From Oscheius dolichura (lineage: Eukaryota; Nematoda; Chromadorea; Rhabditida; Rhabditidae): a stretch of DNA of 64,000 bases. How positions within the stretch are numbered: the first letter of the stretch is position 1; every line of letters begins with the position of its first letter. The notes beneath the pieces were generated by a model, which saw only the letters and a program-made list of their open reading frames with translations, had not been told where the DNA came from and searched no databases. Below, piece by piece: positions 20,616 through 31,382 of this stretch. A program made the position numbers and the translations under genes. Where the stretch lies: assembly GCA_932521035.1 (NCBI GenBank), contig OW051495.1, forward strand, positions 9,734,001-9,798,000, written 5' to 3'.

Positions 20616-22583
20616 ATGGAATACACGGTCAAAATTCTTCTGGGATTTTTCATTGGAGCTTTGAATCTCCTCGGGCTCTGTTTTACACTTCTTGCTCTCT
20701 ATTCCGTTATTGTTATAGCCAGAATGTAAGTTTCAAAAACTGAAATTAAACGAAAATCAAACGAACAGGCCACGAACATCTTCCATTTACATCATGGCAG
20801 CGAGTAATTTAACCGTTGATGCTGTACAACTTCTTCTGGGTTTAATCTATCTGACTCCATCTGTTATCTTGAATGTGAGATTTTCTCAGTAATCTTTTTA
20901 GTCCTCCTTGGCAATTCATTTTAAATAATATTATAGTCTGTTTCGGAAAAAGACAACAGTTTTAACTGTTTTTTTTTATTTTTTATTTTTTAAATTAATT
21001 TTATTTTTAAATTTGGAGACCTTTAAAAACGGTTTTCTTGAACCTTTAAAAAGGTCTCAAAAGTTTAGAAATGGGTCTCGTTGCCCTCCAATTTTCTGGC
21101 TGCCAAGAAGAATAAAAATGGGAAGTAAGTTCGATCCAAGGCTAAATTGAGACCTGTCGTTTTTTTTCGTGACAGACTATACGAACAAAATTAAAAAAAT
21201 GAACAAAATTACAGTCGTTTCTCCTTCCCGGTGACCGTGAAGGCCAGCCGGTTATTTTTCTCGGCTCCATTTTCATGTTCTGCTGGTATTACGGTAGCAT
21301 ATCTCAAGTTCTTGTAGCTGTCAGCAGGTAGCAGCATCAGAATTGATAAAAATTGCTCTTTCAGATTGATAGTTGTCTGTTTTCCCCAATATGACATCTT
21401 CACCACTCAGCGTGTACTCATCATGGTGATTGGCCTCTACCCCGTGGCCGTTGGTTTATCCATCACAGCCCAATATATTCTCCACTGTTGCAAGTAGCTA
21501 CTCCTCTTCCTCCTCCTCTTTCTGATCTGATTTTCTTTAGTTTCTCATTTAATCACATCGTCCTCTCCTATACCTACCTCGAATTCTCCAATGGTTTCAA
21601 CTATTCTAATGCCTATATTGATCTCTGGATGAATTCTCTCTCTTCAGGCATCTGTTTTCTCTGCTACACAGCTGTATTTTTTCTATTTTTTATCTGATTT
21701 GATCATATTTTTTAGATAATTATCTATGTAATACGTATGAATAAAGTGAGTGAGAACAGTCTCAATGCGGAACAACGTTACAAAAGAAGAATGAAAGAAT
21801 ATCGGTACCCCGACAGCTTTCAATCTGATTACAAGGCTCCTTTTCAGCTACGCCTTACAGTTCAGTGCTATCAGTCTGTTCTATTTCTTTGCCTGGACCT
21901 TTTTCCGTATCTTCCCGCAATATATAACTGCTGAAGATTCTCTCAACTGGTTTGCAGTTATATCTATCTGCGTTGCTATCAATTGCAGTGCAAATGCTTT
22001 GATTTATCTTTTCATCAATTATGAGGTTCTGCTTTTGTTATTTCTATAAAATTAGACCCCGTTCAGGTTCAAAATATTATAAAGAGTAAGATCTTCCAAA
22101 GAGGCTCTATTCATATGGAAAGCGACGCTCAACCTCAGCAGTCGCTTTGAAAAGCTGTTCAAATAGACAAAATAGATTGAAATTTTAGTATGATAAATAT
22201 AAAATTCAATTCTCAGGAAGCACAAGTGGGCAATCCTCTACAAGGGTTACAATGATCAGCCGCTGGAGCAGACCTCGGTACAGAATGAAATCTCCGATGT
22301 GCGTGTCGCCCGGGTCAAGAAGGGCAAAGGTCTGATAGACGAGGAAGAAGAGAAGGCAGCTGCTGCTGCTGCTCCGGGACAGACCAAGGAACAGGTCCAG
22401 CTCCTCTTCCGCGAGCAGGCATGTTCCCTTTCGGATTCGGTCACGGACAGGGAAAATGACCACGAGGAAGAAAAGCAGACAAAGAAACTCCATGCACCGC
22501 CGCCGACTGACAAAGCGCAGCGCCAGTTCAACCGGCTAAACTCGGCAAATGAGGAGTCGGGAAAATCGAATAATATCACTTGA
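20616..22583 (+). CDS. Srx-like serpentine receptor, C-terminal exon uncertain
   Basis: Seven-helix receptor. Exons 20616-20725, 20769-20874, 21215-21327, 21365-21493, 21541-21673, 21716-21804, 21848-22025 join in phase. Marks: helix 2 region PRTSSIYIMAASNL, helix 3 YYGSISQVLVAVSRLIVVCF followed by PQYDIFT, loop 3 RYKRRMKEYRYALQF, and helix 7 NALIYLFINYE. The arrangement is most like srx. The end is unclear. A conservative reading continues as VQNIIK from 22065 (directly after an acceptor-like TTCAG). A strongly coding-like frame at 22217-22583 (acidic, with an Ala run and many Glu/Lys) needs a phase-2 junction I cannot find. Either the tail is long and charged, or that block is a separate 3' coding remnant. 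The 340-nt intron before 21215 hosts a TIR element. Confidence 0.7.
20934..21181. mobile_element. TIR element with TATAGTCTGT ends
   Basis: The sequence TATAGTCTGTTTCGG near 20934 is mirrored by an inverted CAGACTATA at about 21172-21180, with an intervening AT-rich segment. The ends resemble those of the elements at 8355 and 14190. It lies wholly in an intron of the srx-like gene. Confidence 0.5.
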
Positions 22584-22695
22584 TGATGCCAAGTGATCTA
22601 ATTATTGTGAATAGTGGTGGAAATAAACCGTGCAGCATCAGTTATTTTTATTTTTCTCTGTTTCTGTTAATTATTTCGCGGTAGGGTAATTTTTA

Positions 22696-24742
22696 TCGAG
22701 CCCGGCGCGAAGCGCCGGGCGTGATTTGGGTTTAGTTGGAGCACATGCCAAGCCCTTTTTTTGATTTTGATGGCATAACTTTTTTCAGTTAAGAGATTTC
22801 AAAAATCTGACTTGACCATCGTTTTCCTCGTAGTTGATTACCCCTAGTGACCAATTTTCATGAAATTTGCCCATAAAATAGATGAGCTACGACTACAAAC
22901 GTGTTTTGAAAAGTGGCGCCGTCCGCCGTCCGCCGTCCGCGTCCGCTCGCTGTGGCGCTTTCCGCTGTGGCGCTTTTCGCTGTGGCGCTTTCCGCTGTGG
23001 CTCCTTTTTTTTAAAACCTTTTGCACGCGTCCAAAAACTTTCACAAAACAGCTATATATACAGTTTTTTACGCTGATTCTGAATATGTAATAAAACAATT
23101 GGGTTGGTGGGTTAGTTTTTCTGCTATAGCATCAAACATATTTTTTCATGGTTGTTTCGGTAGCCCTTTTCGGCTAGAGAATTTTGACAGTCTGACATGG
23201 CTATCTTATTCGGCATAGTCTTTTACCCCTTGATACTAATTTTCAAAAAAAAAGTTGGCTGAAAAATGAAAGAGCCACAGCATCAAACAGATGCGGCACG
23301 TCGTCGATGGGGTGCTTTTCGCTGTGGTCTTTTTTGAACAAGGTTGTGTGTCCATCTAAAAACCTTTGCAAAACAGTTATATACACAGTTTTTTACGCTG
23401 ATTCTGAATATGTAATAAAAAAATTAGGTAGATGGGTTAGTTTTTTAGCTATACCATCAACTATTCTATTACATGTTTCTGCACGTAGCCCATTTCGGCT
23501 AATGAATTTTGAACATTCGACATCACTATAGTCTGTTTCAAATGGAAAAACTTTTCCCGCTCGGTTCGGACCTTCAAATTTTTCGAGTTCAATTTCTTTC
23601 AAAATTTTCGATAATTGTATCTGACATAGATTTCGGCGATTTTTATATTTTTTCGGTAGTTCATAGCTCAAAATAAGCAAAAGCAGCGATAAAAATAATC
23701 AAGATATATGTGTAATACGCATAAAAATGCATGCCAAAATGTCAGGTTGGACCATCTAGACGGGCAAATGCTCTATCTAGACCCGACTTTACCTTTAATT
23801 AAATTTTTTCCATTTGAAATGGACTATATCTTATTAGGGCATGAGTGTTTAGCTTTTGGCACAAATTTTCATGAAAATTGGCAGAAAATGGAAGAGCCGC
23901 AACATCAAACAGAGGCGACGCGCAGCCGCCGTGTCTGTTGAAGAACGCATTTTTTCTAGCAGTTGGACTGCAGAGCCGTAAAAACTTGCTAAATTGACCT
24001 TATTTACCTTATTGGTGGCTTCTTCGAGCTTTATACAATTTTTTGTCAATTATACGAAATCGACAGGAAGACAAACTTGTGCAATGACGTTTGCTGCTTT
24101 AGAAATTATTGTGGCACAACCCATTTTTCCTCCTAGAGAATGGGGAAAACCAGGACTATTTCATGGCACAAGCTTTAGGATCTATGATATTCTACCGAAT
24201 ATCAACAAAAAGGGAACAATCCGTTTGTTAAAAAGAGGAATCTCAATAAAAAGGGTGATTTGGGAGAGCCTACAAAAAGGGAACAATAGGGAAAACCCCA
24301 AAGGACACAACAAAAAGAAAACAATACTCGTTCAGTTAAAATATAACCAAATCACGGCTATCTTTTTGGATATTGCCCTTTCTCTGCTATTTTTGGCAAT
24401 GAATTATGTTCAGCCATGGAAAATAGGGCTCTGGGAAAAAAAATGAAGGCATTGTCTCTGGGAACGGGTATTTCCATGACACAAAATACTGACAAAGCGG
24501 ACATATGCGGGGGGTCGAGGGGGGCGGCAGCCCCCCTCGTAGATTATAAATAAAAAGGAAAAATCAAAGTAGAAGACTGAAAGTTGTCGATCCTAACCGG
24601 TAGCCGTGATTTGGTTATATTTTAACTGAACGAGTATTGTTTTCTTTTTGTTGTGTCCTTTGGGGTTTTCCCTATTGTTCCCTTTTTGTAGGCTCTCCCA
24701 AATCACCCTTTTTATTGAGATTCCTCTTTTTAACAAACGGAT
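22696..24742 (+). repeat. Left arm of a giant inverted repeat
   Basis: About 2.05 kb that recurs in inverse orientation at 29060-31274. Its outer end begins TCGAGCCCGGCGCGAAGCGC, a GC-rich hairpin, and its inner end stops at AACAAACGGAT. It contains a short tandem repeat (four CTGTGGCGCTTTYC units, 22950-23005). It also contains an internal inverted repeat: 24215-24360 is mirrored by 24598-24742 around a GC-rich palindrome near 24513-24540. Open frames shared by both arms (for example 23994-24446) are shared because the DNA is shared; I recognise no transposase. Confidence 0.85.
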
Positions 24743-24981
24743 ATAAAGTATCGTTGAAAAACGGCTGAAACGATAATTTTTGGAACGGATATCTGATCGA
24801 AAACATTTACAAGATTAATTTCTTTAAAATGCAACACTAATTAGTGAAATCATTCAAAAAGGAGAAAAAGACTAACTTCAATGATTTCTTCAAATAAACT
24901 TGGACTACAAGAGAGCTATTTAGTTGACAATCTGGTTGCTTTCAATTTCCAATTGCCCAAAACTTCAAGAACCGGGGGAAT

Positions 24982-25715
24982 CTATCCTCTTTTTACAAAA
25001 ACCACTCCGGTCCCACTCACATGATCATCTTCAAGTTTGAGCAGATTCAATCGGCCGCATTTGAGTTGAATCTTCAAATTATCAATCCGGTTCCCTTCGA
25101 TTTCATACAGCTCATTATTCTTTTTTTCTTTTTCGAAGAATTATTGTATCAATTCTTCCCTCCAGATAAGTTACTGCCTCCGCTCTAAGATAGGGACCAC
25201 AGGCTGCCTCATTGCATTTGATCTGAGCAGCTTTACAAGTCCGTTTCAGGGCCAGAAACGAGTGGAAATCCAATTGAAAGACTGCTTTCAAGACTAATTA
25301 TTAAATAGAAAGCTCACATTTTCTACAATTTTGTCAAAAACTTTCGGCTTCAATTGGACAAGCGGCACTTTAGCGTTCTCTCGAGTTCTTTGATCCAATT
25401 CCTCTTGCGATAAGCGAGCTCCCATTATTCTGGAGAAAAACTGTGGATAAAATGTGGAGATTATGAGCAGGTTAAACAGCAAAATGAGGATTTCTGTCAA
25501 TTTGACGGCGATGTCGGCATCTATTTGGAAGCGGTTTAATTGAGAAAGAACTAAAATATGACTGCCAGTGGCAAAAAATGCTTCCAAACAGTTTTGTGAC
25601 AGTTTTATAGTGATAATAATGAAGGGGGAGAGAATGAGGCAACGAGGCGAATTTAAATTGGCATAATGGGCAGATACGTTTCCCCTGGCGGCAATTCTTC
25701 AGCAGACAGGCAAGC
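24982..25715 (-). pseudogene. Unrecognised gene with frame breaks
   Basis: Two coding-like blocks on the - strand inside the inverted-repeat interior. The first (about 25712-25312) includes a membrane-like stretch (LTEILILLFNLLIISTFYP) and RLSQEELDQRTRENAK. The second (about 25290-24982) reads CNEAACGPYLRAEAVTYLEG, then after a one-base shift at a T7/A7 run (25121-25127) NNELYEIEGNRIDNLKIQL, ending KRG-stop. The exon junction phase between blocks also does not fit. The protein looks real but is unknown to me. It is probably a damaged gene, or a good one with one or two sequence errors. Confidence 0.45.
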
Positions 25716-26120
25716 AAACAGCTTATCACTGAGAGTTGCCGTTATGAAACAATGTACCTTACACTTATTTGACCTTCTGTACTTCTGTGTTTGCCGAATG
25801 GTTTGATTTTTTTTTTTCAAATTCTGGAATTTTCCTGGTCTACCTCTGTTTATCAAGCCCCTTTCCAATTTCCCGACTCGTTTTTGAGCGCCACATGAAG
25901 CTGCTCTAAATGGACTTTCACAGAGCACAATTGAGAAACAAGTGTAAAACGGCTCTGGAAACAAACTTTATAACAAGCTCATCAAACAACAGAACACTGA
26001 AAAAAACTTAAAGGGACTACAAATACACAACAAACTACAAGCGTTTTTTGAAGTTGATTTTTTCTTGTTCAGAATCTCTCTAAATAAATGAAATCATATA
26101 AAAAATCACTTGAAAATAAA

Positions 26121-26125
<5 letters not shown>

Positions 26126-26154
<29 letters not shown>

Positions 26155-26160
26155 AAACAA
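26126..26160. repeat. Long A run
   Basis: More than 25 consecutive A residues (interrupted only at its edges) directly follow, on the + strand, a short AT-rich tract next to the 3' end of the - strand gene. It would be a T run in that gene's transcript, so it is not a poly(A) tail of that gene. Confidence 0.6.
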
Positions 26161-26163
26161 AAA

Positions 26164-27936
26164 TTATGGTCTGTTATGATGGGAGGCGACAAAGTATCCG
26201 CCAAATGCCTGACCCGTTTTAGCATCATAATGACTTTTTTTTACCCCAATATATGTCTTGTCCCTATAGATTCGTGAAATGTACAATGCGTCCTGTGAAA
26301 TGAGTGTGTCAACAAGGAAACGCTCCTGGAAAATATGATCCAGCTCTTCGGAGAGATACAGCTGGTCTTGGTGTTCGTTGTCAGAGATCGGCCCCAGAAT
26401 GGGGTCGAAAAATTCTTTTGAAAACGCTCTGTGTTTGTTAATGTGATAAAATACGGATATGGGATCTTCCATCCACCACCTCTCTATTCCACGTATCTTT
26501 TCAAACTTCTGGAAAGTTTTTGTTATCAGCAATATTTATGATAGAGCATAACTACTCAAAGGATTTGAATGATTTGAAAAACGGTGCGATTGACCTATCC
26601 TACCCTAATAATAATTCTGTTTTCACCTATTTTTCGATCGCAGAATTTTAGGCTACTCTCAAAAAACGTGGAAAGTGGCTCATTCGGCTCAGGGACTGTC
26701 AGGGACTTTTTTTCAGCGCACTGGTACCGAAGAGACTGCGCGCTAGCGTCCCCGAGTTTCACGGGCGCTTGAATATTATATTAAAATATTCCTTTTGAAA
26801 ATTTAAAAATTCGCAAGAACAATCAACATTACAGCGAATTCAATGCACGATACGAGGACGTTAGTGTCGGACCAAAAGTCGGACCAAAAAAGGTCCCTGG
26901 CAGTCCCTTTAATGAATTTTGATTTTTCATAGGCAAAAAATTGGACGGCAATTGTGTAAAGAAAACGAGAGGTGCAAGACTTGTAGGACGTTGGGACCTA
27001 ATTGAAAATATTGGGCTTACCTGGATATTGTTGGACATTTCCTCAAATTTTTCATCAAATTTAGCTTGACTATCGTTAAAGAGCTTAAAATATAGGTGAT
27101 CTACCTTGCTCTTTTCATCATCCGGAAGATCCTTAACAAATTTTGATAGTAGAAAATCTCATTAATTAAATAATATAAATTTACTCACATTAAGAAAAAG
27201 CAGAAAATCGTTCTTCACCACTTCCATCCAATCTACTACATCAACAGGATTTGCTTTGCCATTCGCTTTCGCCAGTCTATTAGCCAGCTCCAAGTGCCGA
27301 TGTCTTCTACTTTTTTTTACGCTTGGATACACTTCTCTCAGTCTGTAAGCTTCAAGAGGAGTAATATTATCGAAGTTGTAAGGTTCAACTGGACGCAGGT
27401 CTTTTAACGTATCCAATCTTTCTCCATCTTCGATCAATTTGAGCAAGGCCTTAATTTCGCTACGAGAAATCATCCGGAATTTTTTGAGACATTCCGTCTC
27501 AATCTTGCTCAAATTTTTTGTCGTCTCTTGCAAGTTATTGGTAAGAGTCATAAATTTCTCCAAATAACTCTTGTCGGATGTACTATTCATTGGCTCCAAC
27601 ATTTGATTGACTGCTCGTGGATGGATATCCAGCTCCCTGTTGATTACAAGACATATTCTGTCGAGATTATCCAACACTAGTTCAATAGTTGAACCAGTCC
27701 TGGATACTGTTGCAAAGAACTTCGCCACATCCATTTGCTCCATCGCTTTCATGACTCGATCATTATTCTTCTCTACGAACTTTCGGTATTCTTCTTTGCC
27801 ACCTTCGTCCTGAGAAACAAAGCATTTTAAATCACAAACAATAGCTACTTACTCTAATTGTTTGGCCCACCTGATCAAGAAATTCGTTTTGCTTTTGAAT
27901 AAGTTTCTCAAGCTCATCCTTCGATCTTACTTGCAT
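26164..27936 (-). CDS. Unrecognised 386-aa protein
   Basis: Four exons on the - strand, 27936-27853, 27809-27189, 27131-27021, 26508-26164, in phase with one stop at the end. The protein is hydrophilic and likely alpha-helical: a coiled-coil-like N-terminal third (KDELEKLIQKQNEFLDQVG), a long middle exon with many Leu/Glu/Lys heptads, then a Trp-containing end (ERWWMEDPISVFYHINKH) and a Gly-rich terminus (GQAFGGYF). No signal peptide or membrane segment. It starts only 86 nt after the stop of the gene at 28023-28859 on the same strand, a spacing like nematode operons. The last intron hosts a TTAA-type MITE. I do not recognise the family; it carries no transposase-like acidic motif that I can see. 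Confidence 0.65.
26691..26908. mobile_element. TTAA-type MITE (copy 3)
   Basis: Ends AGGGACTGTCAGGGAC and GTCCCTGGCAGTCCCT match the elements at 9539 and 12776. TTAA is retained on the right flank (26909-26912) but lost on the left, so this is an older or rearranged copy. It is in an intron of the 386-aa gene. Confidence 0.7.
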
Positions 27937-28022
27937 GGGTTCCTCTCCTTAACTCCGTTTGGTTATACTCTATTCAAATAGCCCTACCCGAATAGTCCAT
28001 AGACTCAGCATCACTTATGTCA

Positions 28023-28859
28023 TTAATAGATAAACTTGGAACGATTCTCGTCATAGCTACCCAACTTTCTAAATAAAACATTATGATAAATAAAAAGATA
28101 CCCTTCCTCGATCCTTACAGAAAACGCATCGTAAGCACTTGAAATCTCATTAGAAATAAAGGGCAGGCTGAGAAAGCCTTGTAAATTCAAAATAGACCAA
28201 GAATAAAATATTTATTGGGCAAATTTTTAAAAAATAAATTTTTTTTAAAAATTTTAGTATTACGGATTACGAACGATTCTCTTTTAATAGGCCAATTGTT
28301 GACAACTTACACCTGAACGAAATAAATGAGGATTAATTTCTTCAACCAAATCTCTTGAAGAGTCGTCACGTTCCAATTGACTCCACCACGAGTGAGTACC
28401 TGGAATTCCACGCAAGTCAGTCGGATTCTCGCCATAATAATATTCATCACGTTCATCTATCCACGCAGTCAGCATATCGTCCAATGTTTCGCCTTCATCA
28501 CCTTCCATCAGTTTGGTTAATTTGCCATTTAATTCCTTATTAGAACATGCAAAATTATCCTTGATAAATTGAAGTCCAGATCGAACAATACGAAACGTCC
28601 GAACACTCTCAATTCCCAAAATATTGACTCTAATGCAAATATCTCGGCGAAGGAATGGAATGACATCTATAAGCTGTTTCTCCATGGTTTGGAGTTCTTC
28701 CTTGTTGAAAAGACTCTGGGGCTCGATGGAGGCCTGTTTACAGTCACGGCAGAATATGAATATTTCTTCTAGAAGTGTATCTCCAAAAATATTCTTTGAG
28801 CCAGCAGCCAGATCAGCCAAGATTTGTAACAACTTGATTTTATTTATGTTTCGTTCCAT
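28023..28859 (-). CDS. Unrecognised 233-aa protein
   Basis: Two exons, 28859-28313 and 28177-28023, joined in phase through a GTGTAAG donor. The ATG at 28859 lies right after a TTTCAG acceptor-like site, as in a trans-spliced nematode mRNA. The protein is soluble and Leu-rich: it begins MERNINKIKLLQILADLAAG, has FCRDC with two Cys, an acidic stretch (EGDEGETLDDML), WSQLERDDSS, and ends FRKLGSYDENRSKFIY. No signal peptide. It is followed after 86 nt by the 386-aa gene on the same strand, so the two may be co-transcribed. No family recognised. Confidence 0.6.
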
Positions 28860-29059
28860 ATTCTGAAAGTAAAATTGGAAAGGAACGAAATTAACAGGGA
28901 AGCGGGGCCCACAGTTTGGTTTGAAATCTTTAAAAAAGCGTTATTTGAACATGGTGAACTGTCCATTTATGGTACATTTCCAACGATCGGTTTTTCAACT
29001 ACGGGACCCATTGGCCTTCCGCATGTAAAAAATGCCTGGTTTTCAAATTTAAAGTAAAA

Positions 29060-31274
29060 ATCCGTTTGTTAAAAAGAGGAATCTCAATAAAAAGGGTGAT
29101 TTGGGAGACTGTACAAAAAGGGAACAATAAGGAAAACCCCAAAGGACACAACAAAAAGAAAACAATACTGGTTCAGTAAAAATATAACCAAATCACGGCT
29201 ACCGGTTAGGATAGACAACTTTCAGTCTTCTACTTTGATTTTTCCTTTTTATTTTTAATCTAAGAGGGGGGCTGCCGCCCCCCTCGACCCCCCGCCCAGG
29301 TCCCGTCATATCAGTATGCTCTTATTCATGGAAAGAAGCCGGTTTGAAATCCTTACATCTGCATCGTATTCTACTTTTCCCCAGTTTCATTCTTTTCAAT
29401 TTCGACCCCCCGCATATGTCCGCTTTGTCAGTATTTTGTGTCATGGAAATGCCCGTTCCCAGAGTCCTATTTTCCATGGCTGAACATAATTCATTGCCGA
29501 AAATTGCTGGGAAAGGGCAATATCCGAAAAGATAGCCGTGATTGGGAACGTGTCTAATGACTGCATCCGCACTACGAGCCGCCGTGATTTGGTTATATTT
29601 TAACTGAACGAGTATTGTTTTCTTTTTGTTGTGTCCTTTGGGGTTTTCCCTATTGTTCCCTTTTTGTAGGCTCTCCCAAATCACCCTTTTTATTGAGATT
29701 CCTCTTTTTAACAAACGGATTGTTCCCTTTTTGTTGATATTCGGTAGAATATCATAGATCCTAAAGCTTGTGCCATGAAATAGTCCTGGTTTTCCCCATT
29801 CTCTAGGAGGAAAAATGGGTTGTGCCACAATAATTTCTAAAGCAGCAAACGTCATTGCACAAGTTTGTCTTCCTGTCGATTTCGTATAATTGACAAAAAA
29901 TTGTATAAAGCTCGAAGAAGCCACCAATAAGGTAAATAAGGTCAATTTAGCAAGTTTTTACGGCTCTGCAGTCCAACTGCTAGAAAAAATGCGTTCTTCA
30001 ACAGACACGGCGGCTGCGCGTCGCCTCTGTTTGATGTTGCGGCTCTTCCATTTTCTGCCAATTTTCATGAAAATTTGTGCCAAAAGCTAAACACTCATGC
30101 CCTAATAAGATATAGTCCATTTCAAATGGAAAAAATTTAATTAAAGGTAAAGTCGGGTCTAGATAGAGCATTTGCCCGTCTAGATGGTCCAACCTGACAT
30201 TTTGGCATGCATTTTTATGCGTATTACACATATATCTTGATTATTTTTATCGCTGCTTTTGCTTATTTTGAGCTATGAACTACCGAAAAAATATAAAAAT
30301 CGCCGAAATCTATGTCAGATACAATTATCGAAAATTTTGAAAGAAATTGAACTCGAAAAATTTGAAGGTCCGAACCGAGCGGGAAAAGTTTTTCCATTTG
30401 AAACAGACTATAGTGATGTCGAATGTTCAAAATTCATTAGCCGAAATGGGCTACGTGCAGAAACATGTAATAGAATAGTTGATGGTATAGCTAAAAAACT
30501 AACCCATTTACCTAATTGTTTTATTACAGGCCGTTTTATTACAGGTTCCGGTCTATTTTTTTCTTCCGTAACTAAGTTCCGGCAGCCTTTATTATATATT
30601 CAGAATCAGCGTAAAAAACTGTGTATATAACTGTTTTGCAAAGGTTTTTAGATGGACACACAACCTTGTTCAAAAAAGACCACAGCGAAAAGCACCCCAT
30701 CGACGACGTGCCGCATCTGTTTGATGCTGTGGCTCTTTCATTTTTCAGCCAACTTTTTTTTTGAAAATTAGTATCAAGGGGTAAAAGACTATGCCGAATA
30801 AGATAGCCATGTCAGACTGTCAAAATTATTTAGCCGAAAAGGGCTACCGAAACAACCATGAAAAAATCTGTTTGATGTTATAGCTGAAAAACTAACCCAC
30901 CAACCTAATTATTTTATTACATATTCAGAATCAGCGTAAAAAACTGTATATATAGCTATTTTGTGAAAGTTTTTGGACGCGTGCAAAAGGTTTTAAAAAA
31001 AAGAGCCACAGCGGAAAGCGCCACAGCGAGCGGACGCACGGCGTACGGCGTCACTTTTCAAAACACGTTTGTAGTCGTAGCTCATCTATTTTATGGGCAA
31101 ATTTCATGAAAATTGTTCACTAGGGGTAATCAAATACGAGGAACACGATGGCGAAGTCAGATTTTTTATATCTCTTAACTGAAAAAAAAAGTTATGCCAT
31201 CAAAATAAAAAAAAGGGCTTGGCATGTGCTCTGAGTAAACCCAAATCACGCCCGGCGCTTCGCGCCGGGCTCGA
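29060..31274 (-). repeat. Right arm of the giant inverted repeat
   Basis: Inverse copy of 22696-24742, about 2.2 kb, ending outward at the same GC-rich hairpin followed by CTCGA. It differs from the left arm by several insertions (for example near 29290-29400 and 29535-29580), fewer CTGTGGCGC units, and scattered substitutions. The two arms have thus diverged independently and are not an assembly duplicate. The internal inverted repeat of the left arm is present here too. Confidence 0.85.
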
Positions 31275-31382
31275 AAGGGAGCCAGCCGTTGGAAACCAAT
31301 TATAGCTCACGCATATTTCTCAGCAAATATTTTTTATGGGAAAAATTCGCCCTCCGACATATAATTTTCGGCGTATTTTCAT

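Noticed and set aside
22206-22579. Long - strand frames opposite the acidic tail
   Set aside because: Shadows; the + strand frame has the coding-like codon bias.
22950-23010. CRISPR-like or satellite array in the left arm
   Set aside because: Only four short CTGTGGCGCTTT units without spacers, in a eukaryotic genome; the right arm has fewer units.
23994-24446. Conserved 150-residue open frame in both arms as a transposase
   Set aside because: It is shared because the DNA of the arms is shared; no transposase motif, poor composition, and it crosses the internal palindrome.
26126-26160. Poly(A) tail of a retrogene
   Set aside because: Orientation is opposite to the adjacent gene and that gene has introns; no target duplication seen.
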